From Salinimicrobium terrae DSM 17865 (GTDB lineage: Bacteria > Bacteroidota > Bacteroidia > Flavobacteriales > Flavobacteriaceae): a stretch of 64,000 bases of DNA. The notes beneath the pieces are model-generated. The model was not told the origin of the DNA, did not search any database, and saw only the letters and a list, made by a program, of their open reading frames with translations. Of the stretch, positions 7,986 through 17,167 are shown in pieces. A program made the translations under genes and the position numbers. Positions within the stretch are counted from its first letter, which is position 1. Each line of letters opens with the position of its first letter. The stretch is from positions 1-64,000 of the forward strand of contig NZ_AUKI01000004.1 in the NCBI RefSeq assembly GCF_000424665.1. Reading direction: 5' to 3'.

Positions 7986-10088
7986 TCACTCCTCTTTCCC
8001 CAGGATCGTCAATGCTACCCTAATGGTACCATAATCCATAGCTTCCTGAAAGTGTTCAAAATAGGGTTTTAGACCTTCGGGATCACCAAGTTCGGACTTA
8101 GCTTTTCGAACTTCTTCAAGATCTCCCTCCGAAATAAATTTTTTCAGATCAACATCTTCATCAGATTCGTAAAGCTTTGAAAGATGGGAAAATATAGTAG
8201 TGGGGGCAAGATTTCTTGCCTGTGCAATTTCTTCAATGCTTAATCCTTCCTTGTATAATTTAAAGGTCTCTTTATATGTATTTCCTTTTTTGCGCGCTTT
8301 CTTCTCCCTCTTTTCTTTGCCATGCGCAATAATCTCCTTCATAAATTTATAACCGTAATTCTGCATTTTTTGTCTTCCCACACCACTAATTTGCATAAAC
8401 TCTTCATCGGTCATTGGCCGTTCCTTTTCCATTTCTCTTAAGGTGGCGTCATTAAAAATGAGGTATGCGGGAATTCCCTCACTTTTTGAAAGTTCCAGCC
8501 GCAGCTTTCTTAACCTTTCAAAAAGGGTATTTTCTGAAGCTTTTTCTGTTGTGACCGTTTCCTTTTTCAGTTCGGCTTGCGTCACCTCTGCAAGCGAAAC
8601 TTTTTCTCCTTCAAAAAGCACATTTTTGGCAAGGCTGGTCAGACGGATTTTATTTTTATCGTGAAAAGCGATTTCCAGAAATCCCTGATTGATCAATTGG
8701 ATCATATATTGCTGCCAGTCTCTCCAGGAAACCTCATTTGCAATTCCATAAGTACTCAACTGTTGATAACCTTTCTCCAGCACCTGTGCATTCTGTGCTC
8801 CACGTAAAACATCGATAACCATGGAAACCGGTTCCTGCTCCCGCAGTCGGTACACAGTGGAAAGTGCCTTTTGGGCAAGCAAAGTTCCGTCGAAAAATTC
8901 GGGAGGATTTTTACATACGTCACAGTTTCCGCAATCTTTGGCAATTATTTCTCCAAAATAGCTTAACAGGATCCTTCGGCGGCAACTAAGCGCTTCAGAA
9001 TATTGTTTCATGCGCTCCAGTTTTGCAAGCTGTACTTCCGAGTTTCCCGAACCTTCAGCAAACTTCTGCAGTTGCACCACATCGGCGTAACTATGAAAGA
9101 GTAGAGTAGAAGATGGTAAGCCATCACGACCGGCACGACCTATCTCCTGGTAATAACCTTCCAGATTCTTAGGCATGTTGTAATGGATCACCCATCTTAC
9201 ATTTGATTTGTCAATTCCCATTCCAAAGGCAATAGTCGCACAAATAATCTCATTCCTGTCGTTTATAAAATCCTCCTGAATCTTTATCCGGTCATTATGG
9301 GAAAGCCCGGCGTGATAAGCTTCAGCTTTATAACCTTTGGCTTTTAATTTGGCTGCAAGTTCTTCTGTATTCTTACGGCTAAGGCAGTAAATTATACCAC
9401 TTTCAGACTTTCTACCTTTCAAAAAGGCCAATATTTGTTCAAATTTCTTATTTCCTGGGCGAACATCAAGGCTTAAGTTTTTCCTGTCGAAGGAAGAAAT
9501 ATGTTTTCTGGCATGAGGAATATTCAATTGTTCACAAATGTCCTGGCGTGTAGCTTTATCGGCCGTAGCGGTAAGGGCAATTACCGGGGTTTCGGGATGA
9601 CGGTTCTTCAGATAACCAAGTTGTGTATAAGCAGGCCTGAAATCATGACCCCAGCTGGAAATACAGTGTGCTTCATCAATAGCAATGAGACTGATATTTC
9701 CTGCCGAAAAGACCGTGTCGATGTACTGCAGGCTTTCAGGAGCGACGTAAAGAAGTTTAATTTCATTCTTTTCGATCTTGCTGAAGATCTCCTGCTGCTC
9801 TTTCTCCTGCTGACTGCTGTTAAGAAATGCGGCAGGAATTCCGTTAGCAGTCAATCCATCTACCTGGTCCTTCATTAAAGCTATAAGCGGAGAAATTACA
9901 ATAGTGATCCCCGGAAGCAAAATAGCAGGAAGCTGAAAACAAATTGACTTTCCACCACCTGTTGGCATAATCACCAGGTTATCATTGCCTTCGAAAACGG
10001 AATCGATGATTTCCCGTTGCAGTGGTCTAAAGCTGTCATAGCCAAAATATTCCTTTAATGTTTCTAAAATTTGTGCCTCCTCTACCAT
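7986..10088 (-). CDS. recQ: ATP-dependent DNA helicase RecQ
   Basis: 3'-5' DNA helicase for recombination and replication-fork repair. Domains in order: a helicase core with Walker A MPTGGGKSICFQLP, DEAH box (AIDEAHCISSWGHDFRP) and motif VI QEIGRAGRDG; the RQC zinc-binding module (CRRRILLSYFGE followed by DCGNCDVC); an HRDC domain (FNDATLREM through ISGVGRQKMQNYG); and a C-terminal winged-helix-like module (KEGLSIEEIAQARNLAPTTI) often found at the end of Bacteroidota RecQ. The ATG at 10088 (MVEEAQILETL) matches RecQ N-termini better than the longer frame from 10115. It lies convergent with truA and divergent from corA. Confidence 0.94.
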   Translation of the reverse strand: MVEEAQILETLKEYFGYDSFRPLQREIIDSVFEGNDNLVIMPTGGGKSICFQLPAILLPGITIVISPLIALMKDQVDGLTANGIPAAFLNSSQQEKEQQEIFSKIEKNEIKLLYVAPESLQYIDTVFSAGNISLIAIDEAHCISSWGHDFRPAYTQLGYLKNRHPETPVIALTATADKATRQDICEQLNIPHARKHISSFDRKNLSLDVRPGNKKFEQILAFLKGRKSESGIIYCLSRKNTEELAAKLKAKGYKAEAYHAGLSHNDRIKIQEDFINDRNEIICATIAFGMGIDKSNVRWVIHYNMPKNLEGYYQEIGRAGRDGLPSSTLLFHSYADVVQLQKFAEGSGNSEVQLAKLERMKQYSEALSCRRRILLSYFGEIIAKDCGNCDVCKNPPEFFDGTLLAQKALSTVYRLREQEPVSMVIDVLRGAQNAQVLEKGYQQLSTYGIANEVSWRDWQQYMIQLINQGFLEIAFHDKNKIRLTSLAKNVLFEGEKVSLAEVTQAELKKETVTTEKASENTLFERLRKLRLELSKSEGIPAYLIFNDATLREMEKERPMTDEEFMQISGVGRQKMQNYGYKFMKEIIAHGKEKREKKARKKGNTYKETFKLYKEGLSIEEIAQARNLAPTTIFSHLSKLYESDEDVDLKKFISEGDLEEVRKAKSELGDPEGLKPYFEHFQEAMDYGTIRVALTILGKEE

Positions 10089-10203
10089 TTTACAAAGAAA
10101 ATGAAACCATGCCAATGCTCAATGATAAGACCCGGTTAAATACAACTTTTTATCATAAGCCGCAGGTAAAGGGAAATTCTTACATTTAAAGAAATATTCG
10201 TCT

Positions 10204-11286
10204 ATGGTTAAAAGAACGCGCTACCTCTCTAGAAGGCCCAAGTCAACCAAGGCTCTTCACCAGGCACCGGGAACGGTAACCTATGTGGGAAATAAAGAAC
10301 AGGTAGAAACAGTACTGGAGGTCATTGATTACAATGCCGAATTTTTTGAAAGATTCACTTCAAGGAGACCAGAGGATGCATTTCAATTTGAAGAAGAAGA
10401 TCGTACCACCTGGATCAACATTGATGGCTTAAGTAATACGGAAGAAATAGAAAAGATTGGAAAGTATTACGAGCTACATCCTTTAATCATAGAAGATATA
10501 GTCAACACCACACAACGTCCCAAGATAGATGAATACAAGGATTATTTTTTCATTGTGGCAAAAATGCTTTATTACCGGGAAGATGGCAGGCTTGAAAATG
10601 AACATATTAGTATGGTGCTGGGGAAAAATTATGTACTCACATTTCAGGAGGCCGGGGGAGATGTTTTTGAGGGGGTAAGGGAGAGGCTTTCCATGGCCAA
10701 GGGTCGAATAAGAAGCCGGGGTGCAGACTATCTTGTATTTGCCCTTTTAGACGCTATAGTGGATCATTATTTTTTGGTGATTGATGATATGAGTGATAAA
10801 ATAGAGGCTATGGAAGAACGTCTTTTTGATGCCCAGCCAAAAGATGATACCATTCTTGAAATTCAGGAATTAAAAAGAACCATGCTTCGAATAAGACGTG
10901 CTGTGAACCCTCTAAGAGAAGTGGTGAGTCGCATGGAGAAAATGGATCACGACCTGGTGCAGGAGCAAACTATCAATTACATAAGAGACCTTTATGACCA
11001 CATGTTACAGGTGTCAGAAAATATTGAGATTTACAGGGAAATGACCTGGGGTCTCATGGATATGTATATGACCACGATTAGTAACAAAATGAATGAGGTA
11101 ATGAAGGTGCTTACCATCATGGCTTCCATTTTTATTCCCCTCACTTTTCTTGCCGGGATTTACGGGATGAATTTCGAATATATGCCAGAGCTGGGGTATA
11201 AACACAGCTATCCTATATTATTAATAGTAATGTCTTTGCTAATTATAGGAATGCTGTTCTACTTTAGACGGAAGCGGTGGCTTTGA
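10204..11286 (+). CDS. corA: Magnesium/cobalt transporter CorA
   Basis: Pentameric Mg2+ channel of the inner membrane. The N-terminal two thirds are the large cytoplasmic domain with long charged helices. The C-terminus has two transmembrane helices, with the selectivity signature YGMNFEYMPEL between them (G321-M322-N323). The family-typical positively charged tail follows the last helix (RRKRWL). Length (360 residues) is normal. It ends 3 bases before the convergent hemerythrin gene with no clear terminator between. Confidence 0.95.
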   Translation: MVKRTRYLSRRPKSTKALHQAPGTVTYVGNKEQVETVLEVIDYNAEFFERFTSRRPEDAFQFEEEDRTTWINIDGLSNTEEIEKIGKYYELHPLIIEDIVNTTQRPKIDEYKDYFFIVAKMLYYREDGRLENEHISMVLGKNYVLTFQEAGGDVFEGVRERLSMAKGRIRSRGADYLVFALLDAIVDHYFLVIDDMSDKIEAMEERLFDAQPKDDTILEIQELKRTMLRIRRAVNPLREVVSRMEKMDHDLVQEQTINYIRDLYDHMLQVSENIEIYREMTWGLMDMYMTTISNKMNEVMKVLTIMASIFIPLTFLAGIYGMNFEYMPELGYKHSYPILLIVMSLLIIGMLFYFRRKRWL

Positions 11287-11289
11287 CTT

Positions 11290-11757
11290 TTACTTTTTTT
11301 GCCAGAATTTATCGTCCCAATCATCAGGATCAGGGGTGATGATTTCCTCTTCTTTATTAGTAATATTTCGAAGTTTTTCTTCGGGAATGGTTTCCTGCAG
11401 CTCTTTGAAGAGTTCCCGCTCCTCAAATCTTATATGGCGATTCAATTCCTTTTCGATGGAATTAAAGGTTTCTGCATCTGCTTCCATTTTAAAAAGAGAT
11501 TCAAGACGGGCATGTTCTTTTATGGCCCTTACGCTCATAGGGTGATGCTCTCCTAAAAGAGGAAAAATCTCCTCCTCTTCAAACTTAAAATGTGGTCTTA
11601 ATTGAGAAGTAAAGAAAAAATCGGTATATCTTTTTATTCTTTCGTGCGGGATATTTCTTTTTAGATCTTCTCTTATTTTCCAGCATAACAGCAGTCCGTG
11701 GTGATGATCTCTGCTTAGAGGTTTTAAAGATTCATGTCTTTTTAAAGGTTTATTCAT
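11290..11757 (-). CDS. Hemerythrin-like HHE domain protein
   Basis: A 155-residue cytoplasmic four-helix-bundle protein with histidines and glutamates spaced as in bacterial hemerythrin/HHE domains: SRDHHHGLLLCWKIRE, PHFKFEEEEIFP, KEHARLESLF and LNRHIRFEERELF. These residues would form a di-iron site for binding O2 or NO, or for iron handling. It resembles hemerythrin-like proteins linked to nitrosative or oxidative stress, but its partner is unknown. The C-terminal 25 residues are acidic (TPDPDDWDDKFWQKK). Confidence 0.85.
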   Translation of the reverse strand: MNKPLKRHESLKPLSRDHHHGLLLCWKIREDLKRNIPHERIKRYTDFFFTSQLRPHFKFEEEEIFPLLGEHHPMSVRAIKEHARLESLFKMEADAETFNSIEKELNRHIRFEERELFKELQETIPEEKLRNITNKEEEIITPDPDDWDDKFWQKK

Positions 11758-11939
11758 GATAAAGAATTTGGTTGAGCTAAAGATACCTCTAGTTTAAAAG
11801 GTGCCTTATGATGAAGGTCATGGATGAATAGAAGCTATTTATTGGAATCTACTTTTTATCTTTTTTTTAATAACAAATATTCCATTTATCCTCCAAAGCT
11901 TCATAATTTAGAAGTAGCCATTAACAAAAACCCATTTAT

Positions 11940-12905
11940 ATGAAAATTGGTTTTCACGCTTCTCATGAGCAATTTACTCCCCGCCACCTGCTTGAGCTTG
12001 TCCAAAAAGCAGAAGATGCAGGATTTAAAGCGGTTTTATCCTCAGATCATTTTCATCCCTGGAGTGACAAACAGGGGGAAAGTGGTTTTGCATGGAGTTG
12101 GCTTGGTGCCGCCATGCAGGCAACGAGTCTGGAATACGGTATTGTAAATGCACCCGGGCAGAGATATCACCCGACAATTATAGCCCAGGCCGCAGCCACT
12201 CTTGATCAAATGTTTCCCGGTAGATTTTTTCTTTGCCAGGGAAGTGGACAGCTTCTAAATGAAAATATTACAGGAGAAAAATGGCCTTCCAAAAGAGACA
12301 GGAATAAAAGGCTTCAGGAATCTGTAGAAGTTATGCAGCGGCTGTGGCAGGAAGATGATTACCTCAACCATGATGGAATGTTCAAAGTGGAACGGGCAAA
12401 GCTTTTTACCAAACCTACTCAAATGCCCACAGTATTCGGTGCAGCAATAACTGAAAAAACTGCTGCCTGGTTGTCAACGTGGGCAGACGGTATGATCACC
12501 ATTTCCAAACCTATTGAAGAATTAGAAAAGATGATAAAAGCCTTTCGAGGAACAGACGGGGCTAAAAATCCAATGGCTTTAAAGGTACAAATATCCTATG
12601 CTAAAACCCGGGAAGAAGCTTTAAACGGAGCATGGGAGCAGTGGAAGAACAACATATATCCAAGCAAACTAATTGCCGATATTGATAGTCCGGAAAAATT
12701 TGATGCAATGGGACAGAATACCAGGAAAGAAGATGTCGAAAATCATGTTATCATTGGAACTGATGCAGATATTTTTATCGAAAAGATTAAAAAATACGGT
12801 GAGATGGGATTTGAAAAAGTGATCATTCACAATGTAAATAAGCAACAGGAAGATTTTATTGAGTTTTTCGGAAAACAAGTACTTCCAAATTTTCAACAGG
12901 ATTAA
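11940..12905 (+). CDS. LLM-class flavin-dependent oxidoreductase (non-F420 type)
   Basis: A TIM-barrel luciferase-like monooxygenase superfamily member of 321 residues. The opening MKIGFHASHEQFTPRHLL, the SSDHFHPW segment and the block GRFFLCQGSGQLLNENITG closely resemble the F420-dependent glucose-6-phosphate dehydrogenase-like clade. Bacteroidota are not known to make F420, and a related TIGR family (probable non-F420 flavinoid oxidoreductase) covers this situation, so FMN is the likely cofactor. It is the first gene of a four-gene operon: ten bases separate it from the trehalose-synthase-like gene. The substrate is unknown, but a sugar or sugar-derived lactone would fit the neighbours. Confidence 0.85.
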   Translation: MKIGFHASHEQFTPRHLLELVQKAEDAGFKAVLSSDHFHPWSDKQGESGFAWSWLGAAMQATSLEYGIVNAPGQRYHPTIIAQAAATLDQMFPGRFFLCQGSGQLLNENITGEKWPSKRDRNKRLQESVEVMQRLWQEDDYLNHDGMFKVERAKLFTKPTQMPTVFGAAITEKTAAWLSTWADGMITISKPIEELEKMIKAFRGTDGAKNPMALKVQISYAKTREEALNGAWEQWKNNIYPSKLIADIDSPEKFDAMGQNTRKEDVENHVIIGTDADIFIEKIKKYGEMGFEKVIIHNVNKQQEDFIEFFGKQVLPNFQQD

Positions 12906-12915
12906 CTTACTGAAG

Positions 12916-14556
12916 ATGAATAAATACTGGTATAAAAATGCTGTGATTTACTCTCTGGATGTAGAAACCTTCAAAGATGCAACAGGTGATGGCACCGGAG
13001 ATTTCAAGGGTCTAAAAAATGCACTTCCTTATCTTTCAAGCCTGGGGGTTACCTGCCTCTGGCTTTTGCCAATCTTTGATACCCCAAACCGGGATAACGG
13101 CTATGACGTGAAGGATTACTACAAGATCGACCCACGGCTTGGAGATCTGGGTCATTTCGCGCAGCTAATAGATGCAGCCGAAGAAGTGGGAATAAGGGTT
13201 TTAATCGATCTGGCAGTAAATCATACTTCTACGGAACATTTCTGGTTTCAGGAATCGAGAAAAAGCAAAAACTCCAAATATCGTGATTACTATATCTGGG
13301 TAGATGAAAAGCCCGAAGATCCTGAGCAAAATATTATGGCAGCTGAAGGTGAAGAGAGCATCAGCTGGAAGTATGATCGTACTGCAAAAGCTTATTATTT
13401 TCATTCATTTTTTCCTCACCAACCCGATCTAAATATTGCTAATCCGCAAGTTCAGGAGGAAATCTTCCGAATCATGCATTTCTGGTTAAAATTGGGAGTT
13501 TCAGGTTTTAGAGTAGATGCCGCTCCTCACATGTTTAAGGAAAAAGGAAGAATGGATTTTGAAGGTGATCCCCATGAGATCTTCCGGAATTTCAGAACAT
13601 TTGTGGAAACTCAAAAACCGGATGCTATTCTACTTGCCGAAGTAGATCTCGATCCTAACCAATATAATAAATACCTTGGCAACGAAGACCAGATGCACAT
13701 GCTCTTTAATTTTTTCGTAAATAACTATTTATATCTCGCGTTTGCCAGAGAAGAAGCAACTCCTGTGGCAAGGGCAATGGCGAGGATTCCCAAAGAGATT
13801 ACAGAGAAAGAGCAGCTGGCAATATTTTTACGCAATCATGATGAACTCAACCTAAGTAAATTAAGCAGGAACGAAAGAGAAGAAGTTTTTAAAGCTTTTG
13901 CACCCAAGGAACACATGAGGATTTTTGGTCGCGGTATCAGGAGGAGACTGGCTTCCATTCTTGGCAATAATCGAGAAAAAATGGAGCTGGCCCACAGTCT
14001 TCTTTTTACGCTACCAGGAACACCTGTGCTTCGATATGGCGAAGAAATAGGAATGGGGGAGGATCTTTCTATGGAAGGGCGCTCCAGCGTACGCACAGTA
14101 ATGCAATGGTCTAATGAAAAGAACGGCGGATTCTCTTCTGCACCCACAGAAAACCTGATTCGAAATGTTATTTCGGGAGGAGAGTATGGCTATGAAAAGG
14201 TTAATGTTAGCAACCAATTGAGAGATCCCAACTCTTTCCTTACCTGGATCTCCAGGGCAATAGACTACCGGAAGGAATTTGCAGAATTTGGGTGGGGCCG
14301 CAGTCACATCATTGATACCGGGGATCCTCGTGTTCTTGGACACTATACTCAATCTGATAAAGGTATGGGTGTAGCTTTCCATAATTTCTCAGGCAAAGAG
14401 ATCACCATTAAGCTGGAAGTGGATATAGAACTATTTAAGGACGTTATTGATGTTTTTGGAGATGTAAGATATGAAGGTTTTGATCCCGAAAAGGCTGAAG
14501 TGAAGCTGAATCCTTATGGGTATAGATGGATGCACAAAAAACATAACTTTTTATGA
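12916..14556 (+). CDS. GH13 trehalose-synthase-like alpha-glucosyltransferase
   Basis: Alpha-amylase family (GH13) enzyme of 546 residues, close to TreS, which interconverts maltose and trehalose. Catalytic residues are visible: nucleophile D201 in GFRVDAAPH, acid/base E242 in LLAEVDLDP, and the transition-state Asp D309 in RNHDELNLS. The stretch LSRNEREEVFKAFAPKEHMR after RNHDE is characteristic of the TreS-like branch. No signal peptide, so cytoplasmic. The ATG at 12916 (MNKYWYKNAVIY) is used; the frame runs further upstream into the previous gene without sense. The stop overlaps the next start as ATGA, showing translational coupling. Confidence 0.85.
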   Translation: MNKYWYKNAVIYSLDVETFKDATGDGTGDFKGLKNALPYLSSLGVTCLWLLPIFDTPNRDNGYDVKDYYKIDPRLGDLGHFAQLIDAAEEVGIRVLIDLAVNHTSTEHFWFQESRKSKNSKYRDYYIWVDEKPEDPEQNIMAAEGEESISWKYDRTAKAYYFHSFFPHQPDLNIANPQVQEEIFRIMHFWLKLGVSGFRVDAAPHMFKEKGRMDFEGDPHEIFRNFRTFVETQKPDAILLAEVDLDPNQYNKYLGNEDQMHMLFNFFVNNYLYLAFAREEATPVARAMARIPKEITEKEQLAIFLRNHDELNLSKLSRNEREEVFKAFAPKEHMRIFGRGIRRRLASILGNNREKMELAHSLLFTLPGTPVLRYGEEIGMGEDLSMEGRSSVRTVMQWSNEKNGGFSSAPTENLIRNVISGGEYGYEKVNVSNQLRDPNSFLTWISRAIDYRKEFAEFGWGRSHIIDTGDPRVLGHYTQSDKGMGVAFHNFSGKEITIKLEVDIELFKDVIDVFGDVRYEGFDPEKAEVKLNPYGYRWMHKKHNFL

Positions 14557-16151
14557 AGTACGACAATTACTTATGGTGGCACAAAGGAGTAGTTTACCAA
14601 ATTTATCCTCGTTCCTATAAAGACAGTGATGGAGATGGAATAGGCGACTTGCGGGGAATCATAGAAAAACTTGATTATATAAAAAACCTCGGAATAGATG
14701 CTGTATGGATATCTCCCATATATCCCTCTCCCATGGCCGACTTTGGCTATGATGTAAGCGACTATACCGGTATTCATCCCATGTTTGGAAATATGGATGA
14801 TATTGATGAATTATTAAATGAGGTACATATCCGCGGAATGAAACTTATTCTGGATCTGGTGCCTAACCATTCATCAGATCAGCACCCGTGGTTCCTGGAA
14901 TCCAGAAGTTCAAAAGATAATCCAAAACGAGATTGGTACATCTGGAAAGATCCTACGCCCGATGGTGGTCCTCCAAACAATTGGCTGAGTGTTTTTGGAG
15001 GTCCGGGCTGGGAATATGATGAAAAAACCGGGCAATACTACTATCACGCCTTCCTGAAAGAACAACCCGATCTCAATTGGCGTAATCCCGAGGTTCAAAA
15101 AGCTATGTTTGATGTAATGAGATTCTGGCTTGAGAAAGGAGTGGATGGATTTAGAGTCGATGTAATGTGGCATATGATCAAGGATGATCAATTTAGGAAC
15201 GATCCATCCAATCCCGAATATGAAAAAGGAATGAATTCATACAGCAGGCAAATACCTGCTTATTCTACAGACCAGGATGAAGTTCATGATATAGTATCAA
15301 AAATGCGTAATGTAATTGATGAATATGACGAAAGGCTGTTGATAGGGGAGATTTATCTTCCCGTTGATAAGCTGGTCAAATATTATGGACATGAAAATGA
15401 GGAAGCACATTTACCATTTAACTTTCAACTATTGGAGTTGCCGTGGAATGCGGCTAAAATAAGAACTGCAATAAGTGAATACGAAGGAGCTTTGCCAGAG
15501 AATGGATGGCCTAACTGGGTGCTGGGGAACCATGACAAGTCTAGAATTGCCAGCAGGGTAGGAAAGGAGCAGGCCGGGAATGCGGCAATGCTGCTTTTGA
15601 CGCTCAGAGGTACTCCTACTCTTTACTATGGGGACGAATTGGGTATGGAAGATGTTGAAATTTCAAAGGACAAGATACAGGATCCACAGGCTTTGAACGA
15701 GCCGGGAGTGGGGCGTAGTCGGGATCCCGAACGAACCCCAATGCAATGGGATGACTCAGAAAATGCAGGATTTACTTCAGGAGAACCCTGGCTTCCGCTC
15801 ATGGTTAACTATAAGGAGCTTAATGTAAAGAAGCAGTGGAATAAGGAAGATTCTATGCTGCAATTGCACCGGAGGCTCCTGAGAATAAGAACCGAAGAGC
15901 CGGCGCTGCATATCGGAGATTATGTTCCCGTACCTTCAAAAGGAGATATTTTAGCTTACCTTAGAAAATATGAGCAGGATGAATTCCTGGTGGTCCTGAA
16001 TTTAGGAGTTTCCGAAGAAGTATTTGAACCTCAGCTTGAATGGCAGGGAACTGTAAAAATATCCATCCAGAAAGATCTCGAGGGTCAAAAACTGAAAAAT
16101 AAAATAACAATAGCCCAAAATCAGGGGTTGCTGATTAAACTGGACAGATGA
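14553..16151 (+). CDS. GH13 alpha-glucosidase (oligo-1,6-glucosidase-like)
   Basis: A 532-residue cytoplasmic GH13 enzyme of the oligosaccharide-hydrolase branch (starts WWHKGVVYQIYPRSYKDSDG). Catalytic residues are nucleophile D203 in GFRVDVMWH, acid/base E266 in LIGEIYLP and D328 in LGNHDKSR. The small Ca-binding motif DGDGIGD near residue 27 fits the GH13_23/31-type glucosidases. Probable activity is release of glucose from short alpha-glucosides; the exact linkage cannot be read. The gene starts within the previous stop (ATGA) and its own stop overlaps the next start (ATGA), so all three are coupled. Confidence 0.88.
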   Translation: MKYDNYLWWHKGVVYQIYPRSYKDSDGDGIGDLRGIIEKLDYIKNLGIDAVWISPIYPSPMADFGYDVSDYTGIHPMFGNMDDIDELLNEVHIRGMKLILDLVPNHSSDQHPWFLESRSSKDNPKRDWYIWKDPTPDGGPPNNWLSVFGGPGWEYDEKTGQYYYHAFLKEQPDLNWRNPEVQKAMFDVMRFWLEKGVDGFRVDVMWHMIKDDQFRNDPSNPEYEKGMNSYSRQIPAYSTDQDEVHDIVSKMRNVIDEYDERLLIGEIYLPVDKLVKYYGHENEEAHLPFNFQLLELPWNAAKIRTAISEYEGALPENGWPNWVLGNHDKSRIASRVGKEQAGNAAMLLLTLRGTPTLYYGDELGMEDVEISKDKIQDPQALNEPGVGRSRDPERTPMQWDDSENAGFTSGEPWLPLMVNYKELNVKKQWNKEDSMLQLHRRLLRIRTEEPALHIGDYVPVPSKGDILAYLRKYEQDEFLVVLNLGVSEEVFEPQLEWQGTVKISIQKDLEGQKLKNKITIAQNQGLLIKLDR

Positions 16152-16519
16152 GAACATTAGGAAAAAAGACCTGGGTGATTGCCGAAGGCTACATCCCAAA
16201 ATATGGCACAGGTAAAGAACCCGAATTCACCAGCCATGAAACCGCATGTATTTTGAATACCTCAAATGAAAATGCCAATGTAGAACTCACTATTTTTTTT
16301 TCAGATAAAGATCCGGTGGGACCATATAAAATAACGGTAGAAGCACAGCGAACCAAACATTTAAGGTTCAATGATTTGAAGGATCCAGAACCTGTGCCTT
16401 TGGGTACAGATTATGCCTGTGTGATAGAATCTTCAGTTCCGGTTGTGGTTCAACATACGCGACTAGATTCAAGACAAGCTGAAAATGCTCTTTTGACGAC
16501 CATAGCTTACTCAGAATAA
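16148..16519 (+). CDS. Anabaena sensory rhodopsin transducer (ASRT) family protein
   Basis: A compact 123-residue protein matching the sensory rhodopsin transducer family throughout: KKTWVIAEGYIPKYG, SHETACILNTSNENANVELT, FSDKDPVGPYKITV, QRTKHLRFNDL, and the highly conserved VVVQHTRLDSRQAENALL with TTIAYSE at the end. In Anabaena the homologue is a soluble tetrameric beta-sandwich that binds sensory rhodopsin. Family analyses proposed a wider small-molecule, perhaps sugar, binding role, since most homologues have no rhodopsin partner. Here it is the last gene of an operon with two GH13 enzymes and a flavin oxidoreductase, coupled by ATGA overlap, and no rhodopsin gene is in the window. The family call is strong; the role is inferred. 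Confidence 0.85.
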   Translation: MRTLGKKTWVIAEGYIPKYGTGKEPEFTSHETACILNTSNENANVELTIFFSDKDPVGPYKITVEAQRTKHLRFNDLKDPEPVPLGTDYACVIESSVPVVVQHTRLDSRQAENALLTTIAYSE

Positions 16520-16849
16520 AGAACATAATCGTCGAGAAAAAAATTCCGGACCGCTCCGTCACAAGAGCCAATAACAATTTTAATAAGGCTAATAATCAAT
16601 GGGTTAATTATGGAGGTCTTGTCTAATAAGAACAAGGAGAAACTGTAGGAATTTTATTGAATAACAATTTAAAAATATCTTTTAATGCTAATTCCTACCG
16701 TTTATTAACTTTTCAAAAAAGGCTATTTTGTTGATACTTATTTTGAGGGTAAAATTTTTAAAGTGAATTGAAAATTATTTTAATTTTCAGTGGATTAATT
16801 TTGAACGATTAGGAAAAACCAAATTCAAATTTTATTCGTTGGAATTTTT
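16520..16849. other. AT-rich intergenic stretch with no recognised gene
   Basis: About 330 bases between the transducer gene and the small lipoprotein-like gene. It is very AT-rich, with short stop-rich frames on both strands. The last ~45 bases form an in-frame upstream extension of the next gene that reads as a signal peptide. No clear terminator or RNA was recognised. Confidence 0.4.
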
Positions 16850-17149
16850 ATGATCATAACTTTTGGCTGTGGCAGTACCATTGAAACCCGCACAATGAAG
16901 CCGGTGGTTCGGGCGGCTGTAGACGCTCCAGAAAAATTTGAAGCTGTGGCGGGAACTACTTTGAGTGATCAAGCCTGTAATAGTCCATTGATTGACCCGC
17001 GCGATGACACTGAAATTTTAATTCGATCTTCTTTTAAACAAGGAGTAGCAGATTATGAGGTGCCAAATGGAAAATATGGTGTCGAGGCTGGCGAATTTTT
17101 GAGGATTGACTGTGCCACCGGGGAAATAAGGGGAATTGTAAGAAAATAA
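16850..17149 (+). CDS. Small lipoprotein-like hypothetical protein
   Basis: From the ATG at 16850 the protein has 99 residues and starts MIITFGCGSTIETR. The Cys at residue 7 in FGC-G looks like a lipobox, but the hydrophobic stretch before it is too short. Reading in frame upstream to the stop at 16802 adds IRKNQIQILFVGIF, which would complete a standard type II signal peptide (basic n-region, hydrophobic core, lipobox). The only candidate starts there are non-canonical (ATT at 16808). The mature part contains two further Cys (residues 43 and 88) and no family I recognise. The codon pattern and signal-like N-terminus argue that the gene is real. Confidence 0.5.
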   Translation: MIITFGCGSTIETRTMKPVVRAAVDAPEKFEAVAGTTLSDQACNSPLIDPRDDTEILIRSSFKQGVADYEVPNGKYGVEAGEFLRIDCATGEIRGIVRK

Positions 17150-17167
17150 TTCCCCCTATTCAATTTT

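Noticed and set aside
16520-16849. Possible small RNA or riboswitch in the AT-rich gap
   Set aside because: No stable hairpin or conserved aptamer pattern could be seen by eye.
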